From JANMJD01 sp963828405 (lineage in GTDB: Bacteria; Actinomycetota; Acidimicrobiia; Acidimicrobiales; Ilumatobacteraceae): a stretch of DNA of 64,000 nucleotides. Made by a program: the position numbers and the translations under genes. Below the pieces are notes generated by a model. It did no database searches, was not told where the DNA came from, and saw only the letters and a list, made by a program, of their open reading frames with translations. This document shows positions 43,205 through 50,773 of this stretch, in pieces. The stretch is taken from contig CAWHEG010000031.1 of assembly GCA_963828405.1 (NCBI GenBank), forward strand, positions 2,046,001 to 2,110,000. Reading direction: 5' to 3'. How positions within the stretch are numbered: the first letter of the stretch is position 1; each line of letters opens with the position of its first letter.

Positions 43205-44320
43205 GTGATCATCCCGCTCGATGAGTATCCGGTCCACCAGGCGCCGCTGTCGATGGCCTACGCGGCCGACAGCGACCGGAACTTCTACGACCGCTGCTAC
43301 TTCAACGGCCACGACCGCACCGGGGAGATCTTCCTGATCACCGGCTTGGGCGTCTACCCCAACCTGGGCACGATCGACGCCTATGCCACGATCCGCCGCG
43401 GCGACCGGCAGATGACGCTGCGGATCAGCGACGCCCTCTCCGACGACCGCCTCGACCAGCGCGTCGGCCCGTACCGCATCGAGGTGGTCGAGCCACTCGA
43501 GGTGATCCGCCTCACCTGCGCGGGCGACGAGCACGGCATCGGCTTCGACCTCACCTGGCGGGGCTCGTTCCCCGTCGTCGAGGAGCCGCCCCACGTCGTG
43601 CGCCGCGGGAACAAGCTGATGCTCGACGCCCAACGCTTCGCCCAGGTCGGCACGTGGGAGGGCGAGATCCGGCTCGACGGCGAGACGATCGGTGTCGACC
43701 CCGCCACGTGGGTCGGCACCCGCGACCGCTCGTGGGGCATCCGTCCCGTCGGTGAGGCCGAGCCGGCGGGCCGCTGGGAGGCGGAACGGGCGCCCGACGC
43801 CGGTTTCTGGTGGCTGTACGTGCCGATGCGCTTCGACGACTACGGGATCATCATCATCTGCCAGGACGAACCCGACGGTACCCGGGTGATGAACGAGGCC
43901 AGGCGTGTGTGGCCTTCGCACACCGGGATGAAGGCCGAGCAGCTCGGTTGGCCCGATGTCGAGATCCGCTACCGCTCGGGGACCCGGATGCCCGTCGGCT
44001 CGACCATCCACATGGCCAAGGGCCGCAGCGCGGTGACGATGGACGTCGAGTGCCTCAACCACGTGGCGCTCAATCTCGGACCGGGCTACGGCAACGACCC
44101 GACGTGGAACCACGGGATGTGGAAGGGGCGGGGCTACGTCGAGCGGGTCGACCACGACCTCGCCGACCCCCGCCATCAGGCGATGCTCCCCTTCGCCACG
44201 ATCGATCACGTCGCCCGCGCCACCGTCGGCGGGGACATCGGGGCGGGCCTGTTCGAGCACTGCTCGATCGGCCGCCACGACCCGACGGGCTTCGCCGATT
44301 TCATGTCCGTTGCGCCGTAA
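43205..44320 (+). CDS. Conserved protein with AttH/CrtC-like beta-barrel features (DUF7064/7065 type)
   Basis: A 371-residue beta-rich protein. YDRCYFNGHDRTGEIFLITG and the central WVGTRDRSWGIRPVGE are the recognisable parts. Trp, Tyr and Arg-rich strands resemble the double-lipocalin AttH/CrtC fold, which includes hydratases and scaffold proteins. No catalytic residues can be assigned. The gene follows an amidohydrolase by 28 bases and its TAA stop opens a TAACGT hexamer for the next gene. Function unknown; a role with the flanking amidohydrolases is inferred. Confidence 0.68.
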   Translation: MIIPLDEYPVHQAPLSMAYAADSDRNFYDRCYFNGHDRTGEIFLITGLGVYPNLGTIDAYATIRRGDRQMTLRISDALSDDRLDQRVGPYRIEVVEPLEVIRLTCAGDEHGIGFDLTWRGSFPVVEEPPHVVRRGNKLMLDAQRFAQVGTWEGEIRLDGETIGVDPATWVGTRDRSWGIRPVGEAEPAGRWEAERAPDAGFWWLYVPMRFDDYGIIIICQDEPDGTRVMNEARRVWPSHTGMKAEQLGWPDVEIRYRSGTRMPVGSTIHMAKGRSAVTMDVECLNHVALNLGPGYGNDPTWNHGMWKGRGYVERVDHDLADPRHQAMLPFATIDHVARATVGGDIGAGLFEHCSIGRHDPTGFADFMSVAP

Positions 44321-44323
44321 CGT
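44318..44323 (+). promoter_or_regulatory. -10-like hexamer (TAACGT) beginning in a stop codon
   Basis: The TAA stop of the beta-barrel gene is its first half. The next ATG is 24 bases downstream with GGAG in between, so an internal promoter with a short leader is possible. Confidence 0.35.
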
Positions 44324-44347
44324 CCACCCAAGCCGGAGCTCACCACC

Positions 44348-45217
44348 ATGACCATGCCCACCGATGTCGGCATCATCGACCTGATGATCGGCTTCCCGGC
44401 CGCCGACATGGCTGCCCAGTACGCCTTCATCACCAGGCAGACCAAGGACAAGGAGTCCAAGGAGGGCTTCGAGTTCCCGGTCGAGTACATGTTCAAGGAC
44501 GTGCCCGACAAGCGGATCGACAAGTCCGATCCGATCGGTTTCACGCTCCGCGAGATGGACAAGCACGGCATCGCCCGGGGTCTGATCGGCGTCGGCGGTG
44601 AGGACGGTCTCGGTTCCCGGGCGCTCGAGTCCCACCCCGATCGCTTCATCCCCTCCGGCCACGCCGACGCCAACGAGGGCATGGCCGCCGTGCGCCAGAT
44701 CGTCAAGGACTACGAGCTCCACGGGATCAAGGCGGTCGGGATGTTCCCCGCCGGGATGTTCCCGCAGGTGCCGATCAACGACAAGAAGATGTATCCGATC
44801 TACGCCAAGTGCTGCGAGCTGGGGATCCCGGTGATGGTGTGCACCGGCGTGCCCGGCCCGCGGCTCCAGATGGCCTGTCAGCACGTCGAGCTGATCGACG
44901 AGGTGATGTACGACTTTCCCGAGCTCGTCTACATCTCTCGTCACGGTTGCGAGCCATGGACGGCGCTGATGGTCAAGCTGATGCTCAAGTGGCCCAACCT
45001 CTACTACTCGACCTCGGCGTTCGCTCCGAAGCACTACCCGCCCGACATCATCAACTACGCCAACACCCGCGGCGCCGACAAGATCATGTACGCCGGGTAC
45101 TTCCCGATGGGGCTGTCGCTCGATCGGATCATGGGTGACATGCCCCACGTCCCGTTCAAGGACGAGGTCTGGCCGAAGTTCCTACGCGGCAACGCAGAGC
45201 GTGTCCTCGGGTTGTAG
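44348..45217 (+). CDS. Amidohydrolase-2 family protein (second copy of the cassette)
   Basis: A 289-residue ACMSD-like barrel. IIDLMIGFPAADMA replaces the metal-binding DxHxH motif at the N-terminus, so the first metal site is missing. LVYISRHGCEPWTALMVKLM holds a His near the usual position, and MYAGYFPMGLSLDRIM replaces the usual GSD(W/Y)P. Several metal ligands are thus absent, so it may use a different mechanism or be a non-catalytic partner of the amidohydrolase at 41995. Confidence 0.78.
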   Translation: MTMPTDVGIIDLMIGFPAADMAAQYAFITRQTKDKESKEGFEFPVEYMFKDVPDKRIDKSDPIGFTLREMDKHGIARGLIGVGGEDGLGSRALESHPDRFIPSGHADANEGMAAVRQIVKDYELHGIKAVGMFPAGMFPQVPINDKKMYPIYAKCCELGIPVMVCTGVPGPRLQMACQHVELIDEVMYDFPELVYISRHGCEPWTALMVKLMLKWPNLYYSTSAFAPKHYPPDIINYANTRGADKIMYAGYFPMGLSLDRIMGDMPHVPFKDEVWPKFLRGNAERVLGL

Positions 45218-45220
45218 CCG

Positions 45221-45736
45221 ATGAGCGCCGTGGAGCGAATCGACCCGCCCAACTCGGCCCCCGAGTTGGAGATGCTCACCGCCTGGCTCGACTACCACCG
45301 GGCCACGCTGCTGCTGAAGTGCGACGGCCTGTCGCCCGGGCAGCTCTGCCAGCGTTCGGTGCAGCCGTCGACGATGACGCTGATCGGTCTCGTCCGCCAC
45401 ATGGCCGAGGTCGAGCGTCACTGGTTCTGCCGCCACTATCTCGGGCGTGATGCCCCGCCGCTGTACTACGACGAGTCCAGTCCCGACGGCGACTTCGAGA
45501 ACGTCGACCCGGCGACCGTCGAAGCAGATCTCGCCCGCTTCGACGAGGCGTGCGCCGAGTCCCGGCGCATCGTGGCCGGGTTCCCCGACCTCGAGCGGGT
45601 CGGAGTCCGACCCGGCGACCATCGGGACGGGATGCCGCTGCGCTGGATCCTCGTCCACATGATCGAGGAGTACGCCCGGCACAACGGCCACGCCGACTTC
45701 CTGCGCGAACGCATCGACGGGGTCACCGGGGACTGA
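45221..45736 (+). CDS. DinB/DUF664-family protein
   Basis: A 171-residue four-helix protein. LTAWLDYHRATLLLKCDGL, LVRHMAEVERHWFCRHYLG and ILVHMIEEYARHNGHADFLRE match DUF664. The three His typical of the family's metal site appear in the second and fourth helices. Family members include mycothiol-dependent or other thiol-transfer enzymes, fitting an actinobacterium. It begins 3 bases after the previous stop and is part of the cassette. Confidence 0.85.
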   Translation: MSAVERIDPPNSAPELEMLTAWLDYHRATLLLKCDGLSPGQLCQRSVQPSTMTLIGLVRHMAEVERHWFCRHYLGRDAPPLYYDESSPDGDFENVDPATVEADLARFDEACAESRRIVAGFPDLERVGVRPGDHRDGMPLRWILVHMIEEYARHNGHADFLRERIDGVTGD

Positions 45737-45739
45737 GCC

Positions 45740-46312
45740 GTGGGGACCCTGATCGACGACACCGACAGCGTGCTCGTCGTCGTCGACACCCAGCCCGGCT
45801 TCCTCCGCAAGCTGGAGCCGGCGCTCGCGACGGGGATCGTCGAGCGGATCGCCTGGCTCGTGGGTGTGGCCAACACGCTGGGGATCCCGATCGTGGTCAC
45901 CGAGGAGGAGCCCCCGCGCCATGGAACCACCGATCCGGCGGTCGACGGGTTGATCGCCGAGGGGGTGACCCGACACGCCAAGCCGTCGTTCGGACTGGCC
46001 TTCTGCCCGCCGATCATCGACGACCTGGTGCGCTCGGGTCGCCGCACCGCGGTGCTGTGCGGGTTGGAGACCGATGTCTGTGTCGCCCAGTCGGCCATCG
46101 GGCTGCACGACGCCGGGTGGCGTGTGGCGGTCGTCGGCGACGCTGTCGCCGCCCCGGGGACGGCCCATGTGCAGGGTCTGGAGCGCATCGCCGCGGCGGG
46201 GGTGCAGCTCGTCGGCGTCAAGGGCCTGTACTACGAGTGGATCCGCCATGTCGAGCGCCTGGGCTCGTTCAACGGTCTGCCGCGGCACCCGCCCGCCGGC
46301 ATCGTGCTCTGA
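45740..46312 (+). CDS. Isochorismatase-family cysteine hydrolase
   Basis: A 190-residue protein with the triad Asp (VLVVVDTQPGF), Lys (RHAKPSFGL) and Cys (CGLETDVCVAQSA), plus the conserved cis-peptide region. Family members cleave amides or vinyl ethers (nicotinamidase, N-carbamoyl hydrolases and others). GTG start 3 bases after the DinB-like stop. Fits as the last step of the amidohydrolase cassette; substrate unresolved. Confidence 0.87.
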   Translation: MGTLIDDTDSVLVVVDTQPGFLRKLEPALATGIVERIAWLVGVANTLGIPIVVTEEEPPRHGTTDPAVDGLIAEGVTRHAKPSFGLAFCPPIIDDLVRSGRRTAVLCGLETDVCVAQSAIGLHDAGWRVAVVGDAVAAPGTAHVQGLERIAAAGVQLVGVKGLYYEWIRHVERLGSFNGLPRHPPAGIVL

Positions 46313-46492
46313 GGGCCTTCGCCTCCCTTCACCGGACCGGACGAGTTCGAGCATCAGGTCGGAGCGGCTGGTGTAGACGCCATCGACCCGCTGGGCCCGC
46401 TCGGGGTCTTCGGCCGACCGGTCGACCGGTCGAGCCGATTCGTCGCCGTGCGGCTATCGTCAGCCGATCCCGACCCCGCCTGGAGGCAACAG
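46313..46492. other. Intergenic stretch with palindrome and a possible gene relic
   Basis: Contains an 18-bp perfect palindrome (CGACCGGTCGACCGGTCG, 46415-46432). On the minus strand a short reading, EDPERAQRVDGVYTSRSDLM, resembles the C-terminus of glycerophosphodiester phosphodiesterases, with a stop codon upstream and no gene around it. TATCGT at 46455-46460 may be the -10 of the next gene. Confidence 0.35.
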
Positions 46493-46972
46493 ATGTCGAC
46501 GTTCAGTGAGTTCACGATGAACTCGATCACCGGTGAACCGGTCGGCTTCGACCGCTTCGACGGCCAGGTCTGCCTGATCGTCAACGTCGCCAGCGCTTGA
46601 GGCCTCACGCCCCAGTACGCAGGTCTGCGTGCGCTTCATGACACCCTCGCCGAACAGGGCTTCACCGTCCTTGGCATGCCCTGCAACCAGTTCGGCGCAC
46701 AGGAGCCCGGCTCCGATGCCGAGATCCTCGAGTTCGCCACGTCGACGTACGGCGTCACCTTTCCGATGTTCTCGAAGATCGAGGTGAACGGTGACGGGGC
46801 CTGCGATCTCTATCGCTGGCTGACCGCCGCACTGCCGAGGCCCGACGGCGAGTCGGCCATTGCCTGGAACTTCACCAAGTTCCTCGTCGGCCGCGACGGC
46901 AGCCCGCTGCAGCGCTTCGAGCCGATGACCACCCCCGAACAGATCGGCGCCGTCCTCGCCGACCTGCTGTAG
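46493..46972 (+). CDS. gpx: Selenocysteine-containing glutathione peroxidase (in-frame UGA)
   Basis: A 159-residue peroxidase once codon 36 (TGA, 46598-46600) is read as selenocysteine. The local reading is NVASA-U-GLTPQYAGL, exactly the GPx active-site context where other members have Cys or Sec. Catalytic partners are present downstream: Gln in MPCNQFGAQEPG and Trp-Asn in AWNFTKFLVG. GGAGG lies 6 bases before the ATG. It reduces hydrogen or lipid peroxides; the electron donor (thioredoxin-like or mycothiol-type) is unknown. A hairpin 18 bases after the UGA matches bacterial SECIS geometry. Needs SelA/SelB/SelC/SelD elsewhere, not in this window. Ordinary gene callers would see only the 3' part from codon 62. 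Confidence 0.9.
46614..46633 (+). promoter_or_regulatory. Bacterial SECIS hairpin for UGA recoding
   Basis: ACGCA and TGCGT pair around GGTC, with a G-C and a wobble pair extending the stem. The apical GCAGGTCTGC (46619-46628) is the same as in the E. coli fdhF SECIS recalled from the literature, including the GU loop bases read by SelB. The spacing of 18 bases after the UGA is close to that of fdhF (15). Confidence 0.82.
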
Positions 46973-47067
46973 GTGCGGTCAACCGGATTCCCCGGCGTGG
47001 GGGTCGCGGACCGTCGCCCGCGCCGCCGGCGAGGAAGGCCATGCCATCGCATGCCAGAATCCGGTCC

Positions 47068-47778
47068 ATGGCCACGTCCATCGACTTCGGCGCCTTCGAG
47101 GTGCTCAGCTTCGACTGCTACGGCACCCTCATCGATTGGGAATCGGGCATTCTCGCCGCCACCCGCCCGGTGCTGGCCTCACGAGGCGTCGTCGTCGCCG
47201 ACGACGAGTTGCTCACCGCGTTCGCCCGCGCCGAATCGGCCGCCGAGCACGGTGAGTACCGCAGCTACCGCGAGATCCTCGCCCGTTCGCTGCGCGGCAT
47301 GGCCGGCGAGTTCGGCGTCGAGGTGACCGATTCGGAGGCGGCCGCCTTCGGCGCCTCGGTCGGCGACTGGCCTCCCTTTCCCGATTCGGCCGAGGCCCTC
47401 GCCGCCTTGGCCGAGGAGTACTCGATGGCCGTGATCACCAACTGCGACGACGACCTGTTCGCCCTCTCCGAGGCCCGGCTCGGGATTCGCTTCGATCATG
47501 TGATCACGGCCCAGCAGTGTCGTGGCTACAAGCCGCGGCTGGAGAACTTCCGCATCGCCCACGAGCGCATCGGGGTGCCCCCCGGTCGCATCCTGCACAT
47601 CGCCCAGAGCCTGTTCCACGACCATGCGCCGGCCAAGCAGCTCGGGATGACGACGGTCTGGGTCAACCGGCGGGCGGCTCGGGGCGGTGGGAGCGGTGCG
47701 ACGATGCCCTCGGACGCCCGGCCCGATCTCGAGGTTCCCGACATGGCCACCGTCGCCCGGCTGGCCGCAGGCGGCTGA
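47068..47778 (+). CDS. HAD hydrolase, (S)-2-haloacid dehalogenase type II-like
   Basis: A 236-residue HAD IA protein. SFDCYGTLIDWE carries the nucleophile Asp; AVITNCDDDLF is motif II; CRGYKPRLENFRIA holds the Lys; HIAQSLFHDHAPAKQLGM is motif IV. The D-C-Y-G-T and S-L-F-H-D-H-x-P-A pattern follows the haloacid dehalogenase-like subgroup, although true dehalogenation is not certain. The start was chosen at MATSIDFGAFEV; a CAGAAT hexamer is 7 bases upstream. Confidence 0.83.
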   Translation: MATSIDFGAFEVLSFDCYGTLIDWESGILAATRPVLASRGVVVADDELLTAFARAESAAEHGEYRSYREILARSLRGMAGEFGVEVTDSEAAAFGASVGDWPPFPDSAEALAALAEEYSMAVITNCDDDLFALSEARLGIRFDHVITAQQCRGYKPRLENFRIAHERIGVPPGRILHIAQSLFHDHAPAKQLGMTTVWVNRRAARGGGSGATMPSDARPDLEVPDMATVARLAAGG

Positions 47779-47779
47779 G

Positions 47780-48697
47780 GTGGCCCTCAGCGGGGAGAAG
47801 ATCCTGATCACCGGGCCGGCCGGGCAGATCGCCTATCCGCTCACCCGTTTCCTCGCCGCCGACAACGAGGTGTGGGGAGTCGCCCGGTTCAGCGCTCCGG
47901 GGAGTCGGGAGCGGATCGATGCGCTCGGGGTGAGGACGATCGTCTGCGATCTCGACGGCGGACGTTTCGACGACCTCCCCACCGACTTCACCTACGTCCT
48001 GCACCTGGCCGCCTACATGGCCCCCGGCTGGGATTTCGACGCGGCGATCCGGGTGAACGGCGAGGCGACCGGGCTGCTCCTGCAGCACTGCCGGCGGGCC
48101 AAGGCGGCTCTGGTGATGTCGACCCACTCCGTGTACCGGCCCGTCGACGACCCCGCCCACGTGTTCCTCGAGTCCGACCCGCTCGGCGAGGTCAACGCGC
48201 AGCACGCGCCGACGTACTCGATCTCGAAGCTGTCCCAGGAGGCGGTGGCCAGGTTCTGCGCCCGGGCCTTCGACCTGCCGGTCACGATCGCCCGGATGAA
48301 TGCGTCGTACGGACCCGACGGCGGGCTCCCGGCGATGCACTTCGACGCGATGGCCGCCGGGAACCCGATCGTCACCCGCTTCGACCCGTGCTGGTACAGC
48401 CCGATCCACACCGACGACATCTGCGCCCAGACCGAGGCGCTGCTCGCCGCGGCGTCGGTGCCGGCGACGATCGTCAACTGGGCGGGCGATGAGCCGGTGA
48501 CCGTGCAGCAGTGGGCCGAGCTGTTCGCCGCGCTGCAGGGTCGTGAGCGGGCCGATGTGCAGGTTCGCCAGATCCCCGGCACGCTGCGCGGATCGATCGC
48601 CTCCGTCGAACGCCGCCTGGCCCTGACCGGACCGTGCCGCTGGGGGTGGCGCAACGGGATGACCTCCGCGTTCTCCGGCCGGGCAGCCACTTCGTAG
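47780..48697 (+). CDS. NAD-dependent epimerase/dehydratase (extended SDR)
   Basis: A 305-residue protein. ILITGPAGQIAYPLTRFL is the nucleotide motif, LHLAAYMAPGWDFDAAIRVN the conserved Asn region, and YSISKLSQE the catalytic YxxxK. Sugar-nucleotide or steroid-type substrates are possible. The GTG start is one base after the HAD stop, so the two are probably co-transcribed. Its TAG stop forms part of the -10 of the next gene. Confidence 0.85.
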   Translation: MALSGEKILITGPAGQIAYPLTRFLAADNEVWGVARFSAPGSRERIDALGVRTIVCDLDGGRFDDLPTDFTYVLHLAAYMAPGWDFDAAIRVNGEATGLLLQHCRRAKAALVMSTHSVYRPVDDPAHVFLESDPLGEVNAQHAPTYSISKLSQEAVARFCARAFDLPVTIARMNASYGPDGGLPAMHFDAMAAGNPIVTRFDPCWYSPIHTDDICAQTEALLAAASVPATIVNWAGDEPVTVQQWAELFAALQGRERADVQVRQIPGTLRGSIASVERRLALTGPCRWGWRNGMTSAFSGRAATS

Positions 48698-48700
48698 CGT
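48695..48700 (+). promoter_or_regulatory. -10 hexamer (TAGCGT) beginning in the previous stop codon
   Basis: The epimerase TAG opens the hexamer; a GTG follows after 7 bases. Confidence 0.5.
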
Positions 48701-48707
48701 GAGCGGT

Positions 48708-49202
48708 GTGAGCGACCAACGCAGCCTCCCGTTCGAGACCCCGCCCCGTGAGCAGATCCCCCGGATCAGCCGCTGGCACATCCAGGGCATGGAATCGTCG
48801 GACTCCGACGACGTGTGGACCGGCGCCGGGATGATGCACGTCATCGTGCACACCATCGGGCGACACTCGGGAAACGTCCACAAGGTGGCCCTCCCGTTCT
48901 GGGTCGACGGCGACGGCCACCGGGTCGTCGTCGGATCGTTCTCCGGCGCTCCCGAGCACCCCGACTGGTACCTCAACCTGGTCTCGAGCAGCACCCCGGG
49001 CGAGGTGCTCTGCCACGTGAAGTCGCATCGCTACTGGGGTCTGATCGACATCGTCGACGGCGACGACTACGCCGCGACCTGGGCCGCCCTCACCGCCGAC
49101 CGGCCGCACTACGCCGGCTACCAGGCCCAGACGGAGCGCCGCATTCCCCTCGTGCGCCTACGCGAGCTCAGACCGGCGGAAGCTCCCGGCGACGCAGCAT
49201 GA
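48708..49202 (+). CDS. Deazaflavin-dependent nitroreductase-family protein
   Basis: A 164-residue DDN-like protein. VIVHTIGRHSGNVHKVALPFW, FSGAPEHPDWYLNLVSS and GEVLCHVKSHRYWG are the family motifs for F420 binding and quinone or nitro-compound reduction. The GTG start is fixed by TAGCGT 7 bases upstream; a GTG 9 bases earlier would overlap the hexamer. Overlaps the next HAD gene as ATGA. The same fold is the N-terminal domain of the GH3 fusion at 38225. Confidence 0.82.
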   Translation: MSDQRSLPFETPPREQIPRISRWHIQGMESSDSDDVWTGAGMMHVIVHTIGRHSGNVHKVALPFWVDGDGHRVVVGSFSGAPEHPDWYLNLVSSSTPGEVLCHVKSHRYWGLIDIVDGDDYAATWAALTADRPHYAGYQAQTERRIPLVRLRELRPAEAPGDAA

Positions 49203-49882
49203 CGTACTCGACGATCCTGTTCGATCTCGACCACACGCTGTTCGATTCCGACGCCTCGGAGCTCGGGGCGTTCGAGGCGACGATGCGCGCTGTCGGCATC
49301 GACCAATCCGATCGGCATCTGCCGGCGTACCTGGCGATCAACCGGGCGCTGTGGGCGGCGGTCGAGCGCCACGAGCTGAGCCCCGGGCGGGTGCGCCTGC
49401 TGCGTTTCGAACGCCTGGTGGTCGAAGCCCGGCTCGATGCCGATCCCGGGGTGATGGCCGATCTGTTCGTCGAGGGGCTGGCCTCGCACGGTGAGCTGTA
49501 CCCCGGAGCCCTGGCCGTGCTCGACCGCCTCGCCGAGGACGCAACCCTGGCCCTGTTGACCAACGGGCTGAGCGAGGTGCAGCGGACGCGCCTGGACCGC
49601 CTGGGCATCGCCGGTCATTTCGACGCCGTGGTCATCTCCGCCGAGATCGGCTGCTCGAAACCGGCGGCGGCATTCTTCGACGTGGCCTTCGAGATGCTCG
49701 GTGGACCGCCGCGGGACACGGCGCTGATGGTCGGCGACAGTCTGTCGGCCGACGTGCGCGGTGCAGCCGACTACGGCGTGGCCACCTGCTGGTACAACCC
49801 GAACGGCCGCTCGGCTGCCGCCGATGCGGGAGTCGATCACCAGATCGGCGATCTGGCCGAGCTGCCCGACCTCGTCTGCTGA
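49199..49882 (+). CDS. HAD hydrolase (YjjG-like nucleotidase type)
   Basis: A 227-residue HAD IA protein: ILFDLDHTLFDSD with both Asp, LALLTNGLSEVQRTR, GCSKPAAAFFDVA with the Lys, and MVGDSLSADVRGAADYGV. Closest in layout to noncanonical pyrimidine nucleotidase YjjG, which clears modified nucleotides. Coupled (ATGA) to the nitroreductase-like gene. Substrate is inference. Confidence 0.83.
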   Translation: MTYSTILFDLDHTLFDSDASELGAFEATMRAVGIDQSDRHLPAYLAINRALWAAVERHELSPGRVRLLRFERLVVEARLDADPGVMADLFVEGLASHGELYPGALAVLDRLAEDATLALLTNGLSEVQRTRLDRLGIAGHFDAVVISAEIGCSKPAAAFFDVAFEMLGGPPRDTALMVGDSLSADVRGAADYGVATCWYNPNGRSAAADAGVDHQIGDLAELPDLVC

Positions 49883-49898
49883 ACGGTCGGGTGGCGCG

Positions 49899-50735
49899 TC
49901 AGGTTCGTGTGGGCAGCGGGCGACCGTCGAGGCCGTGGAGGACCAGACCGTGTTCGGCGATCAGATCGAGGCTGACGGCGATCATGCCGGTCAGTTCGGC
50001 CGGGCAGTCGCAGAGGAACACCGCCCCCTCGACCATCTCCTCCATCGATTCGATCTGGTCAGGCCGCAGCCGCCCGCCGACCAGGGAGTCGGCACCCTCG
50101 CTGAGCACTGCCGCCCTCGGCTGGATCGAGTTCACCCGGATCCCGGCGCCGTGCAGCTCGATCGCCAAGCCGTTGGTCACCCGGTTGAGCGCCGCCTTGG
50201 TCGCCCCGTAGATCGTCATCGTGGCGCCGGAGAATCCGAGGTCGAACGGCGGACCGGGCACCAGCGCGGCCGTCGAGCTCGACACGTTCACGATCCACCC
50301 CTCGCCGGCCTCACGCATACCGGGGATCACGGCCTGGGCGAGGTCGACGGGAGCATGGACGTTGAGTTCGAACAGCAGCCGCCGGCGGCGCAGCGGGAAC
50401 GCGGCGACGGCGTCGTAGATCGCCCCGGCCGCGTTGTTGACGAGGATCTCGACCGGCCCGCCGAGCGCCTCTGCCGCCCGCTGGACGATCGTCGACCGGG
50501 CGTGCTCATCGGCCAGATCCGCGTCGACGACGGCGACGGTCGAGCCGTAGCGGGCCAGCCGCTCGGCGGTCGTGCGGAGACTGCCGACCAGCCGGCCGCC
50601 CTCGTCGAGCGTTCGGGCCGTGATCGCCACCTGTGCCCCCTCGGCGGCCAACCGCTCGGCGATCGCCGACCCGATGCCGCGGCTCGCCCCGGTGACGAGG
50701 GCGCGCCGGCCCAAGAACCGCCGTCCCTGCGTCAT
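49899..50735 (-). CDS. SDR-family oxidoreductase
   Basis: A 278-residue classical SDR. LVTGASRGIGSAIAERLAAEG is the nucleotide motif, NNAAGAIYD the Asn region, SSTAAL the Ser and YGATKAAL the catalytic YxxxK. The ITARTLDEGG end of strand 2 suggests NADP(H). Substrate unknown. Start taken at MTQGRRFLG; convergent with the HAD gene and 38 bases after leuS on the same strand. Confidence 0.87.
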   Translation of the reverse strand: MTQGRRFLGRRALVTGASRGIGSAIAERLAAEGAQVAITARTLDEGGRLVGSLRTTAERLARYGSTVAVVDADLADEHARSTIVQRAAEALGGPVEILVNNAAGAIYDAVAAFPLRRRRLLFELNVHAPVDLAQAVIPGMREAGEGWIVNVSSSTAALVPGPPFDLGFSGATMTIYGATKAALNRVTNGLAIELHGAGIRVNSIQPRAAVLSEGADSLVGGRLRPDQIESMEEMVEGAVFLCDCPAELTGMIAVSLDLIAEHGLVLHGLDGRPLPTRT

Positions 50736-50773
50736 CGCCAACCGTCCTCGTGCCGTCGTGCCGTCGGTCGAGC

